From assembly GCA_905182985.1 (NCBI GenBank), contig CAJJDN010000040.1, forward strand, positions 530,317-594,316: 64,000 nt of DNA. Reading direction: 5' to 3'. The DNA is from Paramecium sonneborni. Its lineage: Eukaryota; Ciliophora; Oligohymenophorea; Peniculida; Parameciidae. A program made the translations under genes and the position numbers. The stretch's first letter is position 1; each line of letters begins with the position of its first letter. The notes under the pieces are model-generated. The model saw only the letters and a program-made list of their open reading frames with translations. It searched no databases and was not told where the DNA came from. Shown in pieces: positions 48,629-60,377 of this stretch.

Positions 48629-49712
48629 TTCATTTTAAACTTATTTACTGAATGAATATATGATAAAAATAAAATTAACTTAAATTATCAATCATTTTGG
48701 CAATGTTAAAGATTGTCGAGATTTTTCTTAAAAATATTAAAAATTATATTGTTAAATTAAGATTAATATAACACAATGAGTTGAATCAATTCCTCAATAA
48801 TTAATCATTCTTATAAATGAGTTGCTAAAATATTTAATTTATGAACTTAAATATGTTTTATTCTTTATCTCAAATTATAGTATATGTATTTTTTTTTTAA
48901 AACTTGTTTTAAATTATGAGGTTGAGAAAATGAGTTAATTTTATGAAAATTTTCATATTTTTGAGAGCCAGGTAAGTTTAATATTCATTCTTTAATTTTT
49001 GAGTAATAAAATTTCTCAATAATTAAAATTTTATTTAATATCTTCAATTTATTATTAAAGTTTTTTTTTCGATCTTTTCACCACAAAAGATGAATAAATA
49101 TGTCTATTTTTTATTGGCAAATAATAAAAATATAAAAAGATAAAGAAATGAAACATATTTTTAGTGTAAAATCCTTTACAAAGAATATCAGAGTTTTAAT
49201 ACTCTAATTTCTTTTTCTAGAGTATAATCTAATTAATTCAAGTTAATTTTGCACCAAGATAAAAACTGGCTTCTTAATAGTATACCACAATTGAAGTCTA
49301 ATTAATAAATTGAGAGACGAAAAGAATACTATTATGGTTAATTTTATTCTATTCTTCTTTTTAAAATTCTGGTATTTTTTTTCTAGAAATCCTTTTCGTC
49401 CTTCAAAAACAACACTTATATATATTAAAATACAAGATTTCTTTAAAATAAAAACAAAAATAAATAAATAATTAAAAAGTGTAGAAAATATCATTCCAAT
49501 TATCTAAATGATGGATTGATATAATTTTAAAGAATTTTATAAACAAAAAAAATTAGATTTTCTATTATTTTAATGAATATTTTCTGAATGAAAGATGAAG
49601 AACACTTTTTTCCATAAAATAAACAGATTCTTTAAAGAGTAGTAATAATTGCATCACTGACAACTTTATGAAGATTTTGATAATGAAAAAACAATTAATA
49701 AATACCATTTCA
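48629..49712. other. Long gene-free stretch with a short hairpin
   Basis: About 1.08 kb, unusually long for this window, without a frame that reads as protein on either strand. It contains an inverted repeat with 8-bp arms at 49199-49206 and 49218-49225 around an 11-nt pyrimidine-rich loop. It could hold regulatory sequence, an unrecognised RNA gene or a fully eroded gene. Confidence 0.5.
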
Positions 49713-50143
49713 TCATTAATTGAATCCAAAAACCTCTAGATCTGAATAAGTTATATATAGGAATCCATCCTCTGGATCCTTCTTTTTGTCATATATATCT
49801 GCCAATTTTATATCTAAGAATATCTTTATTTTCGATATACCTTCAGGCAACATTTAATTTCCAATATGAAAATAAAGAGATTATTTAGGGGAAATCTATA
49901 AAGTATTTTTTAAAGTATCACGAAATTGAATCATACGAAAACCATTAGTAACTAAATATCAATAATTTAAAATTGATAGTACAATTATTTGTTTAAATGC
50001 TAGATCTTAGATTTTGGATGCTTTTCTAAAACAACAGGAATCATATCAGGATGTTAACTCATTTTTTCCTTAAATTTGGTTTATCTTTCTTAGACAGTGT
50101 ATTATTCCCTAAAATTTTTGTATTTCGTTTAAGACTGATACAT
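49713..50143 (-). CDS. ATG8: ATG8/LC3-family autophagy protein (frame join unresolved)
   Basis: ATG8 is a ubiquitin-like protein conjugated to phosphatidylethanolamine on autophagosomes. Read leftward from 50143, exon 1 has the N-terminal helical part and HPDMIPVVLEKHPKSK, matching the family's 'yPdriPvivEk'. After 49951 come FRDTLKNTLQISPKQSLYFH, MLPE and, across a 27-nt intron (49814-49840), DIYDKKKDPEDGFLYITYSD followed by LEVFGFN, whose glycine is the cleavage and lipidation site. The obvious 31-nt intron (49952-49982) leaves the two exons one base out of frame. It is a pseudogene, has an unusual splice, or contains a sequence error. Confidence 0.7.
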
Positions 50144-50188
50144 CTGAATTTGACTTTTTAAATAATAATATACATATAATAAACTACA

Positions 50189-52226
50189 TCAATGTTTATA
50201 TTTTTTTCCATCAAAGGCTCCTTGAATTTAGGAAAAGGTGGCTTATTTATCCCATTCTAATAAAATATAATTTTAGTTGCTTATATGCAAGCAATTCAAA
50301 ATCACATAATTATGATAGATTAATGCATAATTATCTACTATATCTAATTTTTAGCCATTATTCTTTTTTTCTTGTTCTAGCATCTTACTAAATTCTTATT
50401 CCTTCACTTCTTTAGGTGGAATCCCTCTTTAATGGAGTCGAATAAAATGATTACTATAATAATTTGATAAAGATTCTTACTTTGTAAATAACAACATTCT
50501 TTTGCTATCTTGATTATCTGTGATTGCTCCTCTTATTGGATCTTTTAGAAGAGTAATATTGAGAGGAGAATGCATCATATGTTCTTTAGAATATGAATTC
50601 ATTTACCACAATTATTATTAGAAATCATAATTGTAAATGGCAAAAATATGAGAAGCATAAGTTACAAGTATTTTAATACATTTACCATTTATAATTAAGA
50701 TATTAGTTACATAATTTTGATTAGATCTGCAATCAATTTCATCAACCTTATTGTTAATTACATTGACAGAAATGAATTTTTGTTAGTGTGGATAAGTAAT
50801 AATCAAAGTTTTCTTATTAACAAATTTCATTAATTTAGGTTAGCCATGAATTAATTAAGTTATAAATTGTGATTAACCATTAAATTTATGTTTAAAGAGT
50901 TTATCATCTTTATCAATACTATAAAATGTATTTAAAGTATGATCAAACTCCATATCCTTGAAATGTGGATAAATTTTGAATTTTTTAAATTATTTATCTA
51001 CTTCATTCATAATAATAGTTTAATCGCTTTATCCATAACACACGAACTTTTTCGTTAATTTAATAAAATGAGCTGGTTTTTAAAGTTTGAATTCACACCA
51101 ATATATAGGATCAGATTCGATATCATAAGATAGCAAATCAATAGAATTATATTTATTAATAGCTATGTATTAATGATTACATATGAATTATTCGCTTCTT
51201 GGAATAGTGAAGATATGTGTAAACTAATTTTATTATAAGAGTTAACCATTTTAATCTAATTTATAATAACAGATATCAGTATTCAAACCACCAGATATAA
51301 GGATATTGTTTTTAATGATTTCAAATGCATATATATCATGAGATTATCCTCTTATTTATTAAGTAATTTAAAATTATGATCCATTGTAAGATAAACAAAC
51401 AACTTTGCTATCAACTCCACTTACATAAACATTATGAAGATTTGGATACAAAGTAAGAATATCTGACATATGTGTTTAAATTTATTGGATTTCTGTATTA
51501 AATTATGTCTCATAAATTATAATACTTCCATTGGATGAAGCAATGAAAAGATTATTATTACAAATGCACAGTTTCCATGGAATAATTACATTAGCTTTGG
51601 CTATTTTTGAACTACTAATGTTTAATTGCCATGTTTATTGTTGTAATAATGTTTTATAAGTTAATTGTCTAATGGATCCATTAGAAAATGATGCATAAAC
51701 ATATTCTTTATTGATAGCAATTGATAAGCATTAGCAATCTAATTATTATGATTATTGAATTTGATAGAGTTTATTGTTTTAATACTCAAATTTTCTGATG
51801 GAACCATCACTACAAGCACATATAAATTATGAATCAGCTGTTGAAATAGATTGATAAATATTTATATTATCTGGCAATTAAAAATTATTTAAAGGTTTAT
51901 AATCGTGAATATTAAATAATGAAATTTGACCACTCAAATACGCACATATGAAATCTATGTTGATAATTAAGATATTTACATTGTTCATCTATCCAAAATA
52001 GAGATCTAATTTGACTGTTGATAGAACAGCATAGTGAAATTTATGTATAAGTTGGATAAGAATAAATTTCAATGACTCCATTTTCTTTGCCAACAAGCAA
52101 TAATTGTTAATTCTAATTATTTGAGAGAGCAGTGATAGTTGATGGTAAATACGGAATTTGTTTGTGATATAAAGAAACATGAGCTTTTTCATATTACTTT
52201 TTAATCTGTGGTTGTTCTATTTACAT
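50189..52226 (-). CDS. UTP4: UTP4/cirhin-like WD40 ribosome biogenesis protein
   Basis: The gene reads leftward from ATG 52226. A 25-nt intron (51955-51979) gives 671 codons, close to cirhin's 686. Weak WD40-type repeats run throughout: LLLVGKENGVIEIYSYPTYT, FICAYLSGQISLFNIHDYKP, ICACSDGSIRKFEY, VYASFSNGSIRQL, VYVSGVDSKVVCLSYNGSQF, ILISGGLNTDICYYKL. The C-terminus (NYILLEWDKQATFSQIQGAF, then DGKKYK) matches the UTP4 ending 'l.vE.pw..i....P.af..kkyg'. UTP4 belongs to the t-UTP part of the small-subunit processome in the nucleolus. Identification rests mainly on the ending and tandem-propeller length. Confidence 0.7.
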
Positions 52227-52251
52227 TATTTTAATTAAAATAAAATATATA

Positions 52252-53364
52252 TCATGGTATTAATGAATCATTTAGCAATTCTTAACTTTCAATAATAGTA
52301 TCTTGGTTATCATCTATGACACTTTCTTCAATTAGCATTTAATATGGAGGTAAAGCAGGAGGATGTAAAATATAGCTGACTTCCATATATTACAAAACGG
52401 TATCACCTTCTAAAATATGAGATAATATAATTGATTACTTGTTCCATATGCACAATGATAAGTAGATGATTTCTTATCAACATATTCTCCACCAACTTTA
52501 ACATAAAAATTACCAGCTCTGCTATGTACATCAAATCCTGTAATACCTTAAGCCAATACATTTTAATGTGATTCAAAAATAAAAGAGGAAGGAACTTCTC
52601 TTTCAAATCTTTATACTCTCAATTTCATTCTATTTTCATTGTCCAAAAATTAATTAAAATAATTATCAGAACTGCCCAAAGTTCCCATTATTGTAGAATA
52701 ATCAGATGATATAAAATATGCTATTCTAAGAGTATTAATATGACATCTATCTCTAGTCAAAAATCTAACAGGAGTTGCACTTCCTGTTGGTTTACCTAAT
52801 TAAATTTAAATAGTTGTAGTTAAAGAATCATAAACTTCCATCTCAGCTCCTACAATAAATGCTACTACTCTAGGAGTTGGATATTTCAAATAATATTGAA
52901 CCATAAAATCTTAAAATCTAGTTCCAAATCCTTGTCTTAATCGAATCAAATCTTCAAATTGATAATTAACATATTGCACTTCTGCTTCAGAATCTACAAA
53001 TGCTACCCATCTTACTCTTAAAACTGGAATTATTGCTGGACCATTAATTAAATAGTTTATATAGAACCCTTTTACAGTCACATCAGATACAAAAGTTTGA
53101 TAATTTATATTTCTATTCTTATTCCATTCTATTTCTTCATGCATTATTAAAACTTAAGGTCGTCTATTCTATTATTCATTATTCTAACCTACTGAATTAT
53201 CTTGGGAATTAAACTCTTGTGAACATTTATAACGGATAGACAGGTTCTACAAATTTATTTTGTCTATTGATGGTTCTATCAATCCCTGATTACCATTCTG
53301 TATAACCATCATACCCTAACTATCCTAATACACTAACACATAAAATTGCTACAATTATTAACAT
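52252..53364 (-). CDS. Secreted H-type lectin-like protein
   Basis: The signal peptide starts at ATG 53364 (MLIIVAILCVSVLG). The N-terminal intron is uncertain: 22 nt (GTTAGT...TTAG) or 28 nt both restore the frame. A 29-nt intron at 52410-52438 is clear. With the 22-nt choice there are 354 codons. Near the N-terminus QNRRPQVLIMHEEIEWNKNR, NINYQTFVSDVTVKGFYINY match the H-type lectin (discoidin C-terminal) pattern 'PPqV...i..id......y.v.v.dvt..gF.l'. A second similar block (YPTPRVVAFIVGAEMEV) follows. Such domains bind GalNAc-type sugars; ciliates have many secreted ones. Its stop is 25 bp from the UTP4 start, same strand. Confidence 0.62.
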
Positions 53365-53385
53365 TTATATATTAAAAAAACGATA

Positions 53386-53964
53386 TCAATTTGATAATAA
53401 TTCTGCTATTAACTCAACTAATGCCTTTGTATTTTACATAAATGCATCAAATGTTTCACGTTTTCCTTATTACAATTAATAAAATTCTTCAACCCACTCT
53501 TCACTTTAAATACATTTAATTAATTGCTTTAATTCTTTCAAATTCATTAATTTATCCTTAACTTCTTCAATATCTACTTCTTCTTCTCCTTATTCTTAAT
53601 CATAGTTTACTTTTCTTTTCCCATATATAAGTTGAGTCATTACTTTGTATAGATCATATCTATTTTAAATCATAGCTTAAACTACATCTTCTCGTTTATA
53701 TCCTTATTCAATCAATTCCAACACCTTTTTTTTATAATCTTCAGCATTTCCCAATATTAATTCTTTTATCTCTATCTTTTTCTTCTTTTATACTTCTTTT
53801 ATTGTTTAGATTATTACATCTCCCTCATTTACATCTTAATTTATTAACTATAATTTTGGTTGAAGAATTTTGTTCTTATGAATATAAGTATATTCATCAT
53901 TTGTAGTGCTTATAAGATTATTTAAATCTTCCACTGTGATTTATTATGGAACTGTAACTTTCAT
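53386..53964 (-). CDS. Ubiquitin-like and UBA domain protein (192 aa)
   Basis: An intronless 193-codon frame read leftward. Residues 1-60 have a compact ubiquitin-like plan (MKVTVPQQITVEDLNNLIST ... HKNKILQPKLQLINQDVNEG, DVIIQTIKEV). Residues 75-112 form a UBA-type three-helix unit (VLELIEQGYKREDVVQAMIQ, NRYDLYKVMTQLIYG). A helical C-terminal region with LKELKQLIKCIQSEEWVEEF follows. The combination recalls Rad23/ubiquilin-type shuttle factors that link ubiquitinated clients to the proteasome, but a STI1/XPC-binding match is not certain. It ends 22 bp upstream of the lectin gene on the same strand. Confidence 0.6.
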
Positions 53965-54160
53965 GTTTTCCCTCGTACAAGTTTTCACAATAATCTAAAT
54001 CATAAATAATTATATTTACTTCAAGAGAATACAAATTAATTCCTATTGTACTTAATAAATCAAGAAAATGAATGAATAATTAGAAAATGATAAATTTTTT
54101 ATAGATTTGATATTAAGACTGAAAATTAAATTAAGTTGCTAAACATAATAAATTTTATTC

Positions 54161-57100
54161 ATGAAATATTAAGGCTTTGAAGATATAGAGGGTCAAAGGG
54201 GTTCACTTGTAAGTGTAGAGGAACTTACTGATCTATTCATCCTCAATAAAATCAATGATGGTCAAAGTATGAACTAAGTTAAAAAATTCGGAGATGATTA
54301 TGGTTTAGCTCGTAAATTAAACTCGGATATAAAGGTATATAATTAATCTTAAAACCTTTAGTAAGGTCTTGGAACAGAAGCAGATGTCTAAAAGAATAGG
54401 CAAACCTTTGGAGACAATTTGCCAGTTGAGAAAGAACCGACAACTCTTTGTGAATTGATTATGGAATGTTTAGAAGACACTATGCTTAGAATCTTGTTAT
54501 TAGCAGCATTAGTATCAACTGTGATTGGTATAATTAATGAGGGATTGGCAACAGGATGGACTGAAGGGTAAGTTAATTATATTATATATACATAGAGCAA
54601 CGATTTTTTTTGCCATATTTTTAATCATATCGATAACGGCAGGAAATAATTATTTAAAAGAAAAATAATTCAGGTAATTGAGAAGAAGACTAGATGATGG
54701 AAAATGTCAAGTTATTAGAGGAAATAAGGTAACGGAAATTGCAACCAAAGATTTAGTTGTAGGAGACATTCTTTTGTTTAATTTAGGAGATCTCTTTGTT
54801 GTAGATGGTATAATCTAAATTAATTTTATAGGTTTGATGATATAAGGAAGTGCTGTTAAAATGGATGAATCTGCAATGACAGGAGAAAGTGATGAGATAA
54901 AAAAGTTGCCTTATTAAGAGATGGTTTAGCAAAAGAATTAGTAATTAAATCCAGATGCTGCAAGAGGTCATACAAGTCCATTTTTAATATCTGGAACAAA
55001 ATGTTTAGATGGAACAGGCTAGATGTTAGTTCTAGCAGTTGGACAAAATACAATATCAGGACAATTAAAGAAGCTATTAATATAAGACAATCCACCAACT
55101 CCATTATAATAGAAATTAGAAGGTGTGGCTTCAGATATAGGTAAATTAGGTGTGATAGTATCAATATTTACATTTATTGCATTGATGGGTCATCTTGGAT
55201 ATGATATTTATTAAGGGAAGATATAATTTTAAAGTCTGAAAACTTTATAAGTTTTGGTAGAATCATTTATGATATCTGTAACAATCATAGTAGTGGCAGT
55301 TCCTGAAGGATTACCTTTAGCAGTTACAATAGCATTAGCATATTCAGTTGGAAAGATGAAGGACGAATAGAATTTGGTTAAGAATTTATCATCTTGTGAA
55401 ATAATGGGAGGAGCTAATAATATATGTAGTGATAAGACTGGAACATTAACATAGAACATTATGCAAGTGACTGCATTATATGTTGAAAGTAATACAATAA
55501 AGGATTAAGTACACACATTAAAGTCTAAGTTAAATAAGAAAACTATAGAATTAATGTGTGAGAGTATATGTTACAATTCAAATGCATTTCCATAAAAAGA
55601 TAAAGAAACTAATAAATGGATTTAAATTGGAAATAAGACTGAATGTGCTTTATTAGAATGTGCAGATAATTTTAATTATAATTTTTCTTAATATAGACCA
55701 AGTGATAAAATTTTAAGACAAATTCCATTTAATAGTAAAAGAAAGAAGATGAGTACTGCAGTATATAATCCAAATACTAGATTTATAAGAGTTTATACAA
55801 AGGGTGCTTCTGAGATTGTCTTAAATTAATGTATAAAGGTTGTGGGTCCTGGAGGTATTGAATAAGCATTAGATTAGAATGCAAGAAATTAAATATATAA
55901 CAATGTAATATAAACATTTGCTTCAGAATCTTTAAGAACAATTGCAATTGCTTATAGAGATTTGGATCCTCATTCTTAGAATTCTAGTGCATTAGGATAA
56001 ATTCCTTAACTTACTTAATACAGTTAATCAATTTAAGAAGATGATTTAGATAAGGATTTAGTTCTAATAGCTATAGCTGGTATTAAAGATCCTATAAGAC
56101 CAGATGTACCTAATTCAATAAAGTAATGTCATGCTTCAGGAGTAATGGTAAGAATGGTTACTGGAGATAATATATTAACAGCTACAGCAATAGCTAAAGA
56201 ATGTGGGATTCTTTAAAGCGGGAAATAACCAGGATAATATGAGGTTGTAGAAGGCAAGACATTTAGAGAATTTGTAGGTGGACTTAAAACAATTAAAGAT
56301 AAAGATGGAAATGAAATTAAAGAAGTAGGAAATAAAGAAAATTTTAAAGTTATAGCTAGAGATATGAAAGTAATGGCTAGAGCTTCTCCTGAAGATAAAT
56401 ATATCTTAGTTACTGGTTTAATTGCTGAAGGCAATGTTATTGCAGTTACTGGGGATGGTACTAATGATGCTCCAGCATTAAAAAAAGCAGATGTTGGATT
56501 TGCTATGGGAATTACTGGATCTGATGTTGCTAAGGATGCTGCAGATATTATATTACTTGATGATAATTTTAGTTCCATTATTACAGGTATTGTAATTTGC
56601 TATTTTAGCTATGAAATGGGGTAGAAATATTTATGATTGTATTAGAAAATTCATTCAATTTTAACTTACTGTTAATTTAGTAGCTTTATTCATGTCTTTT
56701 TTAGGAGCTGTCGTTCTTAAAGAATCACCATTAAATACTATTGAAATGTTATGGGTCAATCTTATTATGGATACTTTTGCCTCCTTAGCTTTAGCAACTG
56801 AACCACCTAATATTACTGTTCTTGAAAGATAACCTTACAAAAGAGAAGATAAAATTGTATCTCCTACTATGAATAGAACTATTGTTGGAGGATCTATCTA
56901 CTAAATTGTTGTTCTTTGCATTATCTTATTTGTCCTACCTAAATATATGGACTTATCTATGCCATAAGAATTAATTGGACTTAAAGTATTCTATTTTATT
57001 ATTTATTTAGTTTCATAAAAATGTAGTTTAAATGAGTATATTCTTCTAATCCTTTGTTGTTATGCAAGTATTCAATTCTATTACTTGCAGATAATTGGAT

Positions 57101-57239
57101 TACAAAACTATTAATCCTTTTACAAATGCATGTAATAATCCATTGTTTTGGGGTGTATAAACATTCACTCTTGTTATTTAATGTGTCCTTATCTAATTTG
57201 GAGGTAAGTTTGTTAAAGTTTCTCATTTAACTCTTCAAT
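54161..57239 (+). CDS. Plasma-membrane-type Ca2+-ATPase (P2B), nearly complete copy
   Basis: Introns at 54335-54361, 54568-54595, 54808-54831, 56587-56608 and 56986-57010 (27, 28, 24, 22, 25 nt) leave 984 codons before the N at 57240. P-type motifs are intact: [15 protein letters not shown] (TGES actuator loop), [20 protein letters not shown] (PEGLP in TM4), [11 protein letters not shown] (phosphorylated Asp), [28 protein letters not shown] and [20 protein letters not shown] hinge. A short N-terminus with no long autoinhibitor precedes TM1. It exports Ca2+ from the cytosol, plausibly at plasma membrane or alveolar sacs. The last 80 or so residues are cut by the gap and seen in the next copy. 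Confidence 0.9.
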
Positions 57240-57240
57240 N
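57240..57240. other. Sequence gap (single N) between ATPase copies
   Basis: The N falls inside the ATPase C-terminal region. The next 1,428 bp repeat 55812-57239 with only three differences seen, all silent. Confidence 0.9.
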
Positions 57241-58919
57241 GAGATTGTCTTAAATTAATGTATAAAGGTCGTGGGTCCTGGAGGAATTGAATAAGCATTA
57301 GATTAGAATGCAAGAAATTAAATATATAACAATGTAATATAAACATTTGCTTCAGAATCTTTAAGAACAATTGCAATTGCTTATAGAGATTTGGATCCTC
57401 ATTCTTAGAATTCTAGTGCATTAGGATAAATTCCTTAACTTACTTAATACAGTTAATCAATTTAAGAAGATGATTTAGATAAGGATTTAGTTCTAATAGC
57501 TATAGCTGGTATTAAAGATCCTATAAGACCAGATGTACCTAATTCAATAAAGTAATGTCATGCTTCAGGAGTAATGGTAAGAATGGTTACTGGAGATAAT
57601 ATATTAACAGCTACAGCAATAGCTAAAGAATGTGGAATTCTTTAAAGCGGGAAATAACCAGGATAATATGAGGTTGTAGAAGGCAAGACATTTAGAGAAT
57701 TTGTAGGTGGACTTAAAACAATTAAAGATAAAGATGGAAATGAAATTAAAGAAGTAGGAAATAAAGAAAATTTTAAAGTTATAGCTAGAGATATGAAAGT
57801 AATGGCTAGAGCTTCTCCTGAAGATAAATATATCTTAGTTACTGGTTTAATTGCTGAAGGCAATGTTATTGCAGTTACTGGGGATGGTACTAATGATGCT
57901 CCAGCATTAAAAAAAGCAGATGTTGGATTTGCTATGGGAATTACTGGATCTGATGTTGCTAAGGATGCTGCAGATATTATATTACTTGATGATAATTTTA
58001 GTTCCATTATTACAGGTATTGTAATTTGCTATTTTAGCTATGAAATGGGGTAGAAATATTTATGATTGTATTAGAAAATTCATTCAATTTTAACTTACTG
58101 TTAATTTAGTAGCTTTATTCATGTCTTTTTTAGGAGCTGTCGTTCTTAAAGAATCACCATTAAATACTATTGAAATGTTATGGGTCAATCTTATTATGGA
58201 TACTTTTGCCTCCTTAGCTTTAGCAACTGAACCACCTAATATTACTGTTCTTGAAAGATAACCTTACAAAAGAGAAGATAAAATTGTATCTCCTACTATG
58301 AATAGAACTATTGTTGGAGGATCTATCTACTAAATTGTTGTTCTTTGCATTATCTTATTTGTCCTACCTAAATATATGGACTTATCTATGCCATAAGAAT
58401 TAATTGGACTTAAAGTATTCTATTTTATTATTTATTTAGTTTCATAAAAATGTAGTTTAAATGAGTATATTCTTCTAATCCTTTGTTGTTATGCAAGTAT
58501 TCAATTCTATTACTTGCAGATAATTGGATTACAAAACTATTAATCCTTTTACAAATGCATGTAATAATCCATTGTTTTGGGGTGTATAAACATTCACTCT
58601 TGTTATTTAATGTGTCCTTATCTAATTTGGAGGTAAGTTTGTTAAAGTTTCTCATTTAACTCTTCAATAACATTTATTATGTTTAGGATTTGGAGTTGGT
58701 AGCATTATCTTCTCAGTTCTTGTAAAATTCCTAATTCCTCAAAAATGGTGTCAAAGTGTTGAACTTTTCAGAGAAGAAATTATTACTCAAGAAAAAATGG
58801 ATGATACATTAGCTAGTAGATTAAGAAGAAAATCAACTACAAGATAAAGAAATAAAAAAACAGAAAATTCAGATTATGTTACTGTTAAAAGCATGTAATT
58901 AAGTCATTAAAGAATATGA
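57241..58919 (+). CDS. Ca2+-ATPase, second (5'-truncated) copy with complete C-terminus
   Basis: This copy starts at the nucleotide-binding domain ([15 protein letters not shown]) and continues to TGA 58917-58919. It matches 55812-57239 at an offset of 1,429 bp with three silent differences (57270, 57285, 57636) and shares introns at 58016-58037 and 58415-58439. It supplies the missing C-terminus: a last membrane helix ([19 protein letters not shown]) and a basic tail ([18 protein letters not shown]) that could be the calmodulin-type regulatory patch. Probably the same gene as 54161-57239. Confidence 0.85.
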
Positions 58920-59007
58920 AAATATTAAATTTAAGTTTAATTAAGGAATCTTTCTTTTATTATTGTCATCTTTAACATTATAATTAACAATTAATAATAA
59001 AATTTAT

Positions 59008-59226
59008 TCATTTAGAAGGTAATTTATCTATATGATGAAACATATGGCTTTCGTTATTAAAATATTCTCTAAATATTTGATTTTCACTCAATTATTCTTA
59101 CATTCCAGGATGTAAACCAGTTATATAAACTTAAGTACTATTTTCTATATTTTAATATATCTATTATACTTCTCATATTATCAATTATTATAGCTAAACT
59201 ATCCACTGCTTGAAAATCAAATACAC
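59008..59226 (-). CDS. SulP/STAS transporter, truncated C-terminal copy
   Basis: The sequence reads leftward from the N at 59227 to TGA 59010-59008. It matches the C-terminal STAS region of the complete gene at 60378-62204, including VDSLAIIIDN and the ending SHMFHHIDKLPSK, with several per cent divergence. Its intron (25 or so nt, near 59143-59167) is conserved in position. The copy converges on the second ATPase copy just as the complete gene converges on the third. Confidence 0.7.
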
Positions 59227-59227
59227 N
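59227..59227. other. Sequence gap (single N) inside a SulP copy
   Basis: The N separates a truncated SulP copy from a truncated ATPase copy. Both are divergent relatives of their neighbours, so the join links two paralogous or allelic blocks. Confidence 0.85.
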
Positions 59228-60290
59228 AGGGTAATGTTATTGCAGTTACTGGCGATGGTACTAATGATGCTCCAGCTTTAAAAAAAGCAGATGTTGGATT
59301 TGCTATGGGAATTACTGGATCTGATGTTGCTAAGGATGCTGCAGATATTATATTACTTGATGATAATTTTAGTTCCATTATTACAGGTATTGTAATTTGC
59401 TATTTTAGCTATGAAATGGGGTAGAAATATTTATGATTGTATTAGAAAATTCATTCAATTTTAACTTACTGTTAATTTAGTAGCTTTATTCATGTCTTTT
59501 TTAGGAGCTGTCGTTCTTAAAGAATCACCATTAAATACTATTGAAATGCTATGGGTCAATCTTATTATGGATACTTTTGCTTCCTTAGCTTTAGCAACTG
59601 AACCACCTAATATTACTGTTCTTGAAAGATAACCTTATAAAAGAGAAGATAAAATTGTATCTCCAACTATGAATAGAACTATTGTTGGAGGATCTATCTA
59701 CTAAATTGTTGTACTCTGTATTATCTTATTTGTCTTACCTAAATATATGGACTTATCTATGCCTTAAGAATTAATTGGACTTAAAGTATTCTATTTTATT
59801 ATTTATTTAGTTTCATAAAAATGTAGTCTAAATGAGTATATTCTTCTAATCCTTTGTTGTTATGCAAGTATTTAATTCTATTACTTGCAGATAATTGGAT
59901 TATAAAACTATCAATCCTTTCACAAATGCATGTAATAATCCCTTGTTTTGGGGTGTACAAACATTCACACTTGTTATTTAATGTGTACTTATTTAATTTG
60001 GAGGTAAATTTGTTAAAGTTTCTCATTTAACTCTTCAACAACATTTATTATGCATAGGATTTGGAATTGGTAGCATAATCTTCTCAGTTCTAGTAAAATT
60101 CCTTATTCCTCAAAAATGGTGTCAAAGTGTTGAACTTTTCAGAGAAGAAGTTATTACTCAAGAAAAAATGGATGATACATTGGCTAGTAGATTAAGAAGA
60201 AAATCAACTACAAGATAAAGAAATAGAAAAACTGAAAATTCAGACTATGTTACTGTCAAAAGCATGTAATTAAGTCATTAAAGAATGTGA
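59228..60290 (+). CDS. Ca2+-ATPase, third (5'-truncated, divergent) copy
   Basis: This copy begins at the hinge ([20 protein letters not shown]) and ends at TGA 60288-60290. Aligned to 57861-58919 at a constant offset of 1,371 bp without indels, it differs at some thirty codons, nearly all silent, with a few conservative changes (for example Val/Ile, Ile/Val, Lys/Arg). Introns at 59387-59408 and 59786-59810 are identical in sequence to the second copy's. The pattern means purifying selection on a working gene, so this is a genuine second ATPase gene or a divergent allele whose 5' part is not in the assembly here. Confidence 0.85.
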
Positions 60291-60377
60291 AAATATTAAA
60301 TATAATTTAATCAATCAATCTTTCTTTTATTATTGCTATCTTTAACATTTTAATAAACAATTAATAATTGAATTCAT

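Noticed and set aside
56213..58007. Minus-strand open frames of about 120 codons opposite the ATPase
   Set aside because: They are antisense shadows of the conserved hinge region and repeat with each ATPase copy. The plus strand carries all P-type motifs.
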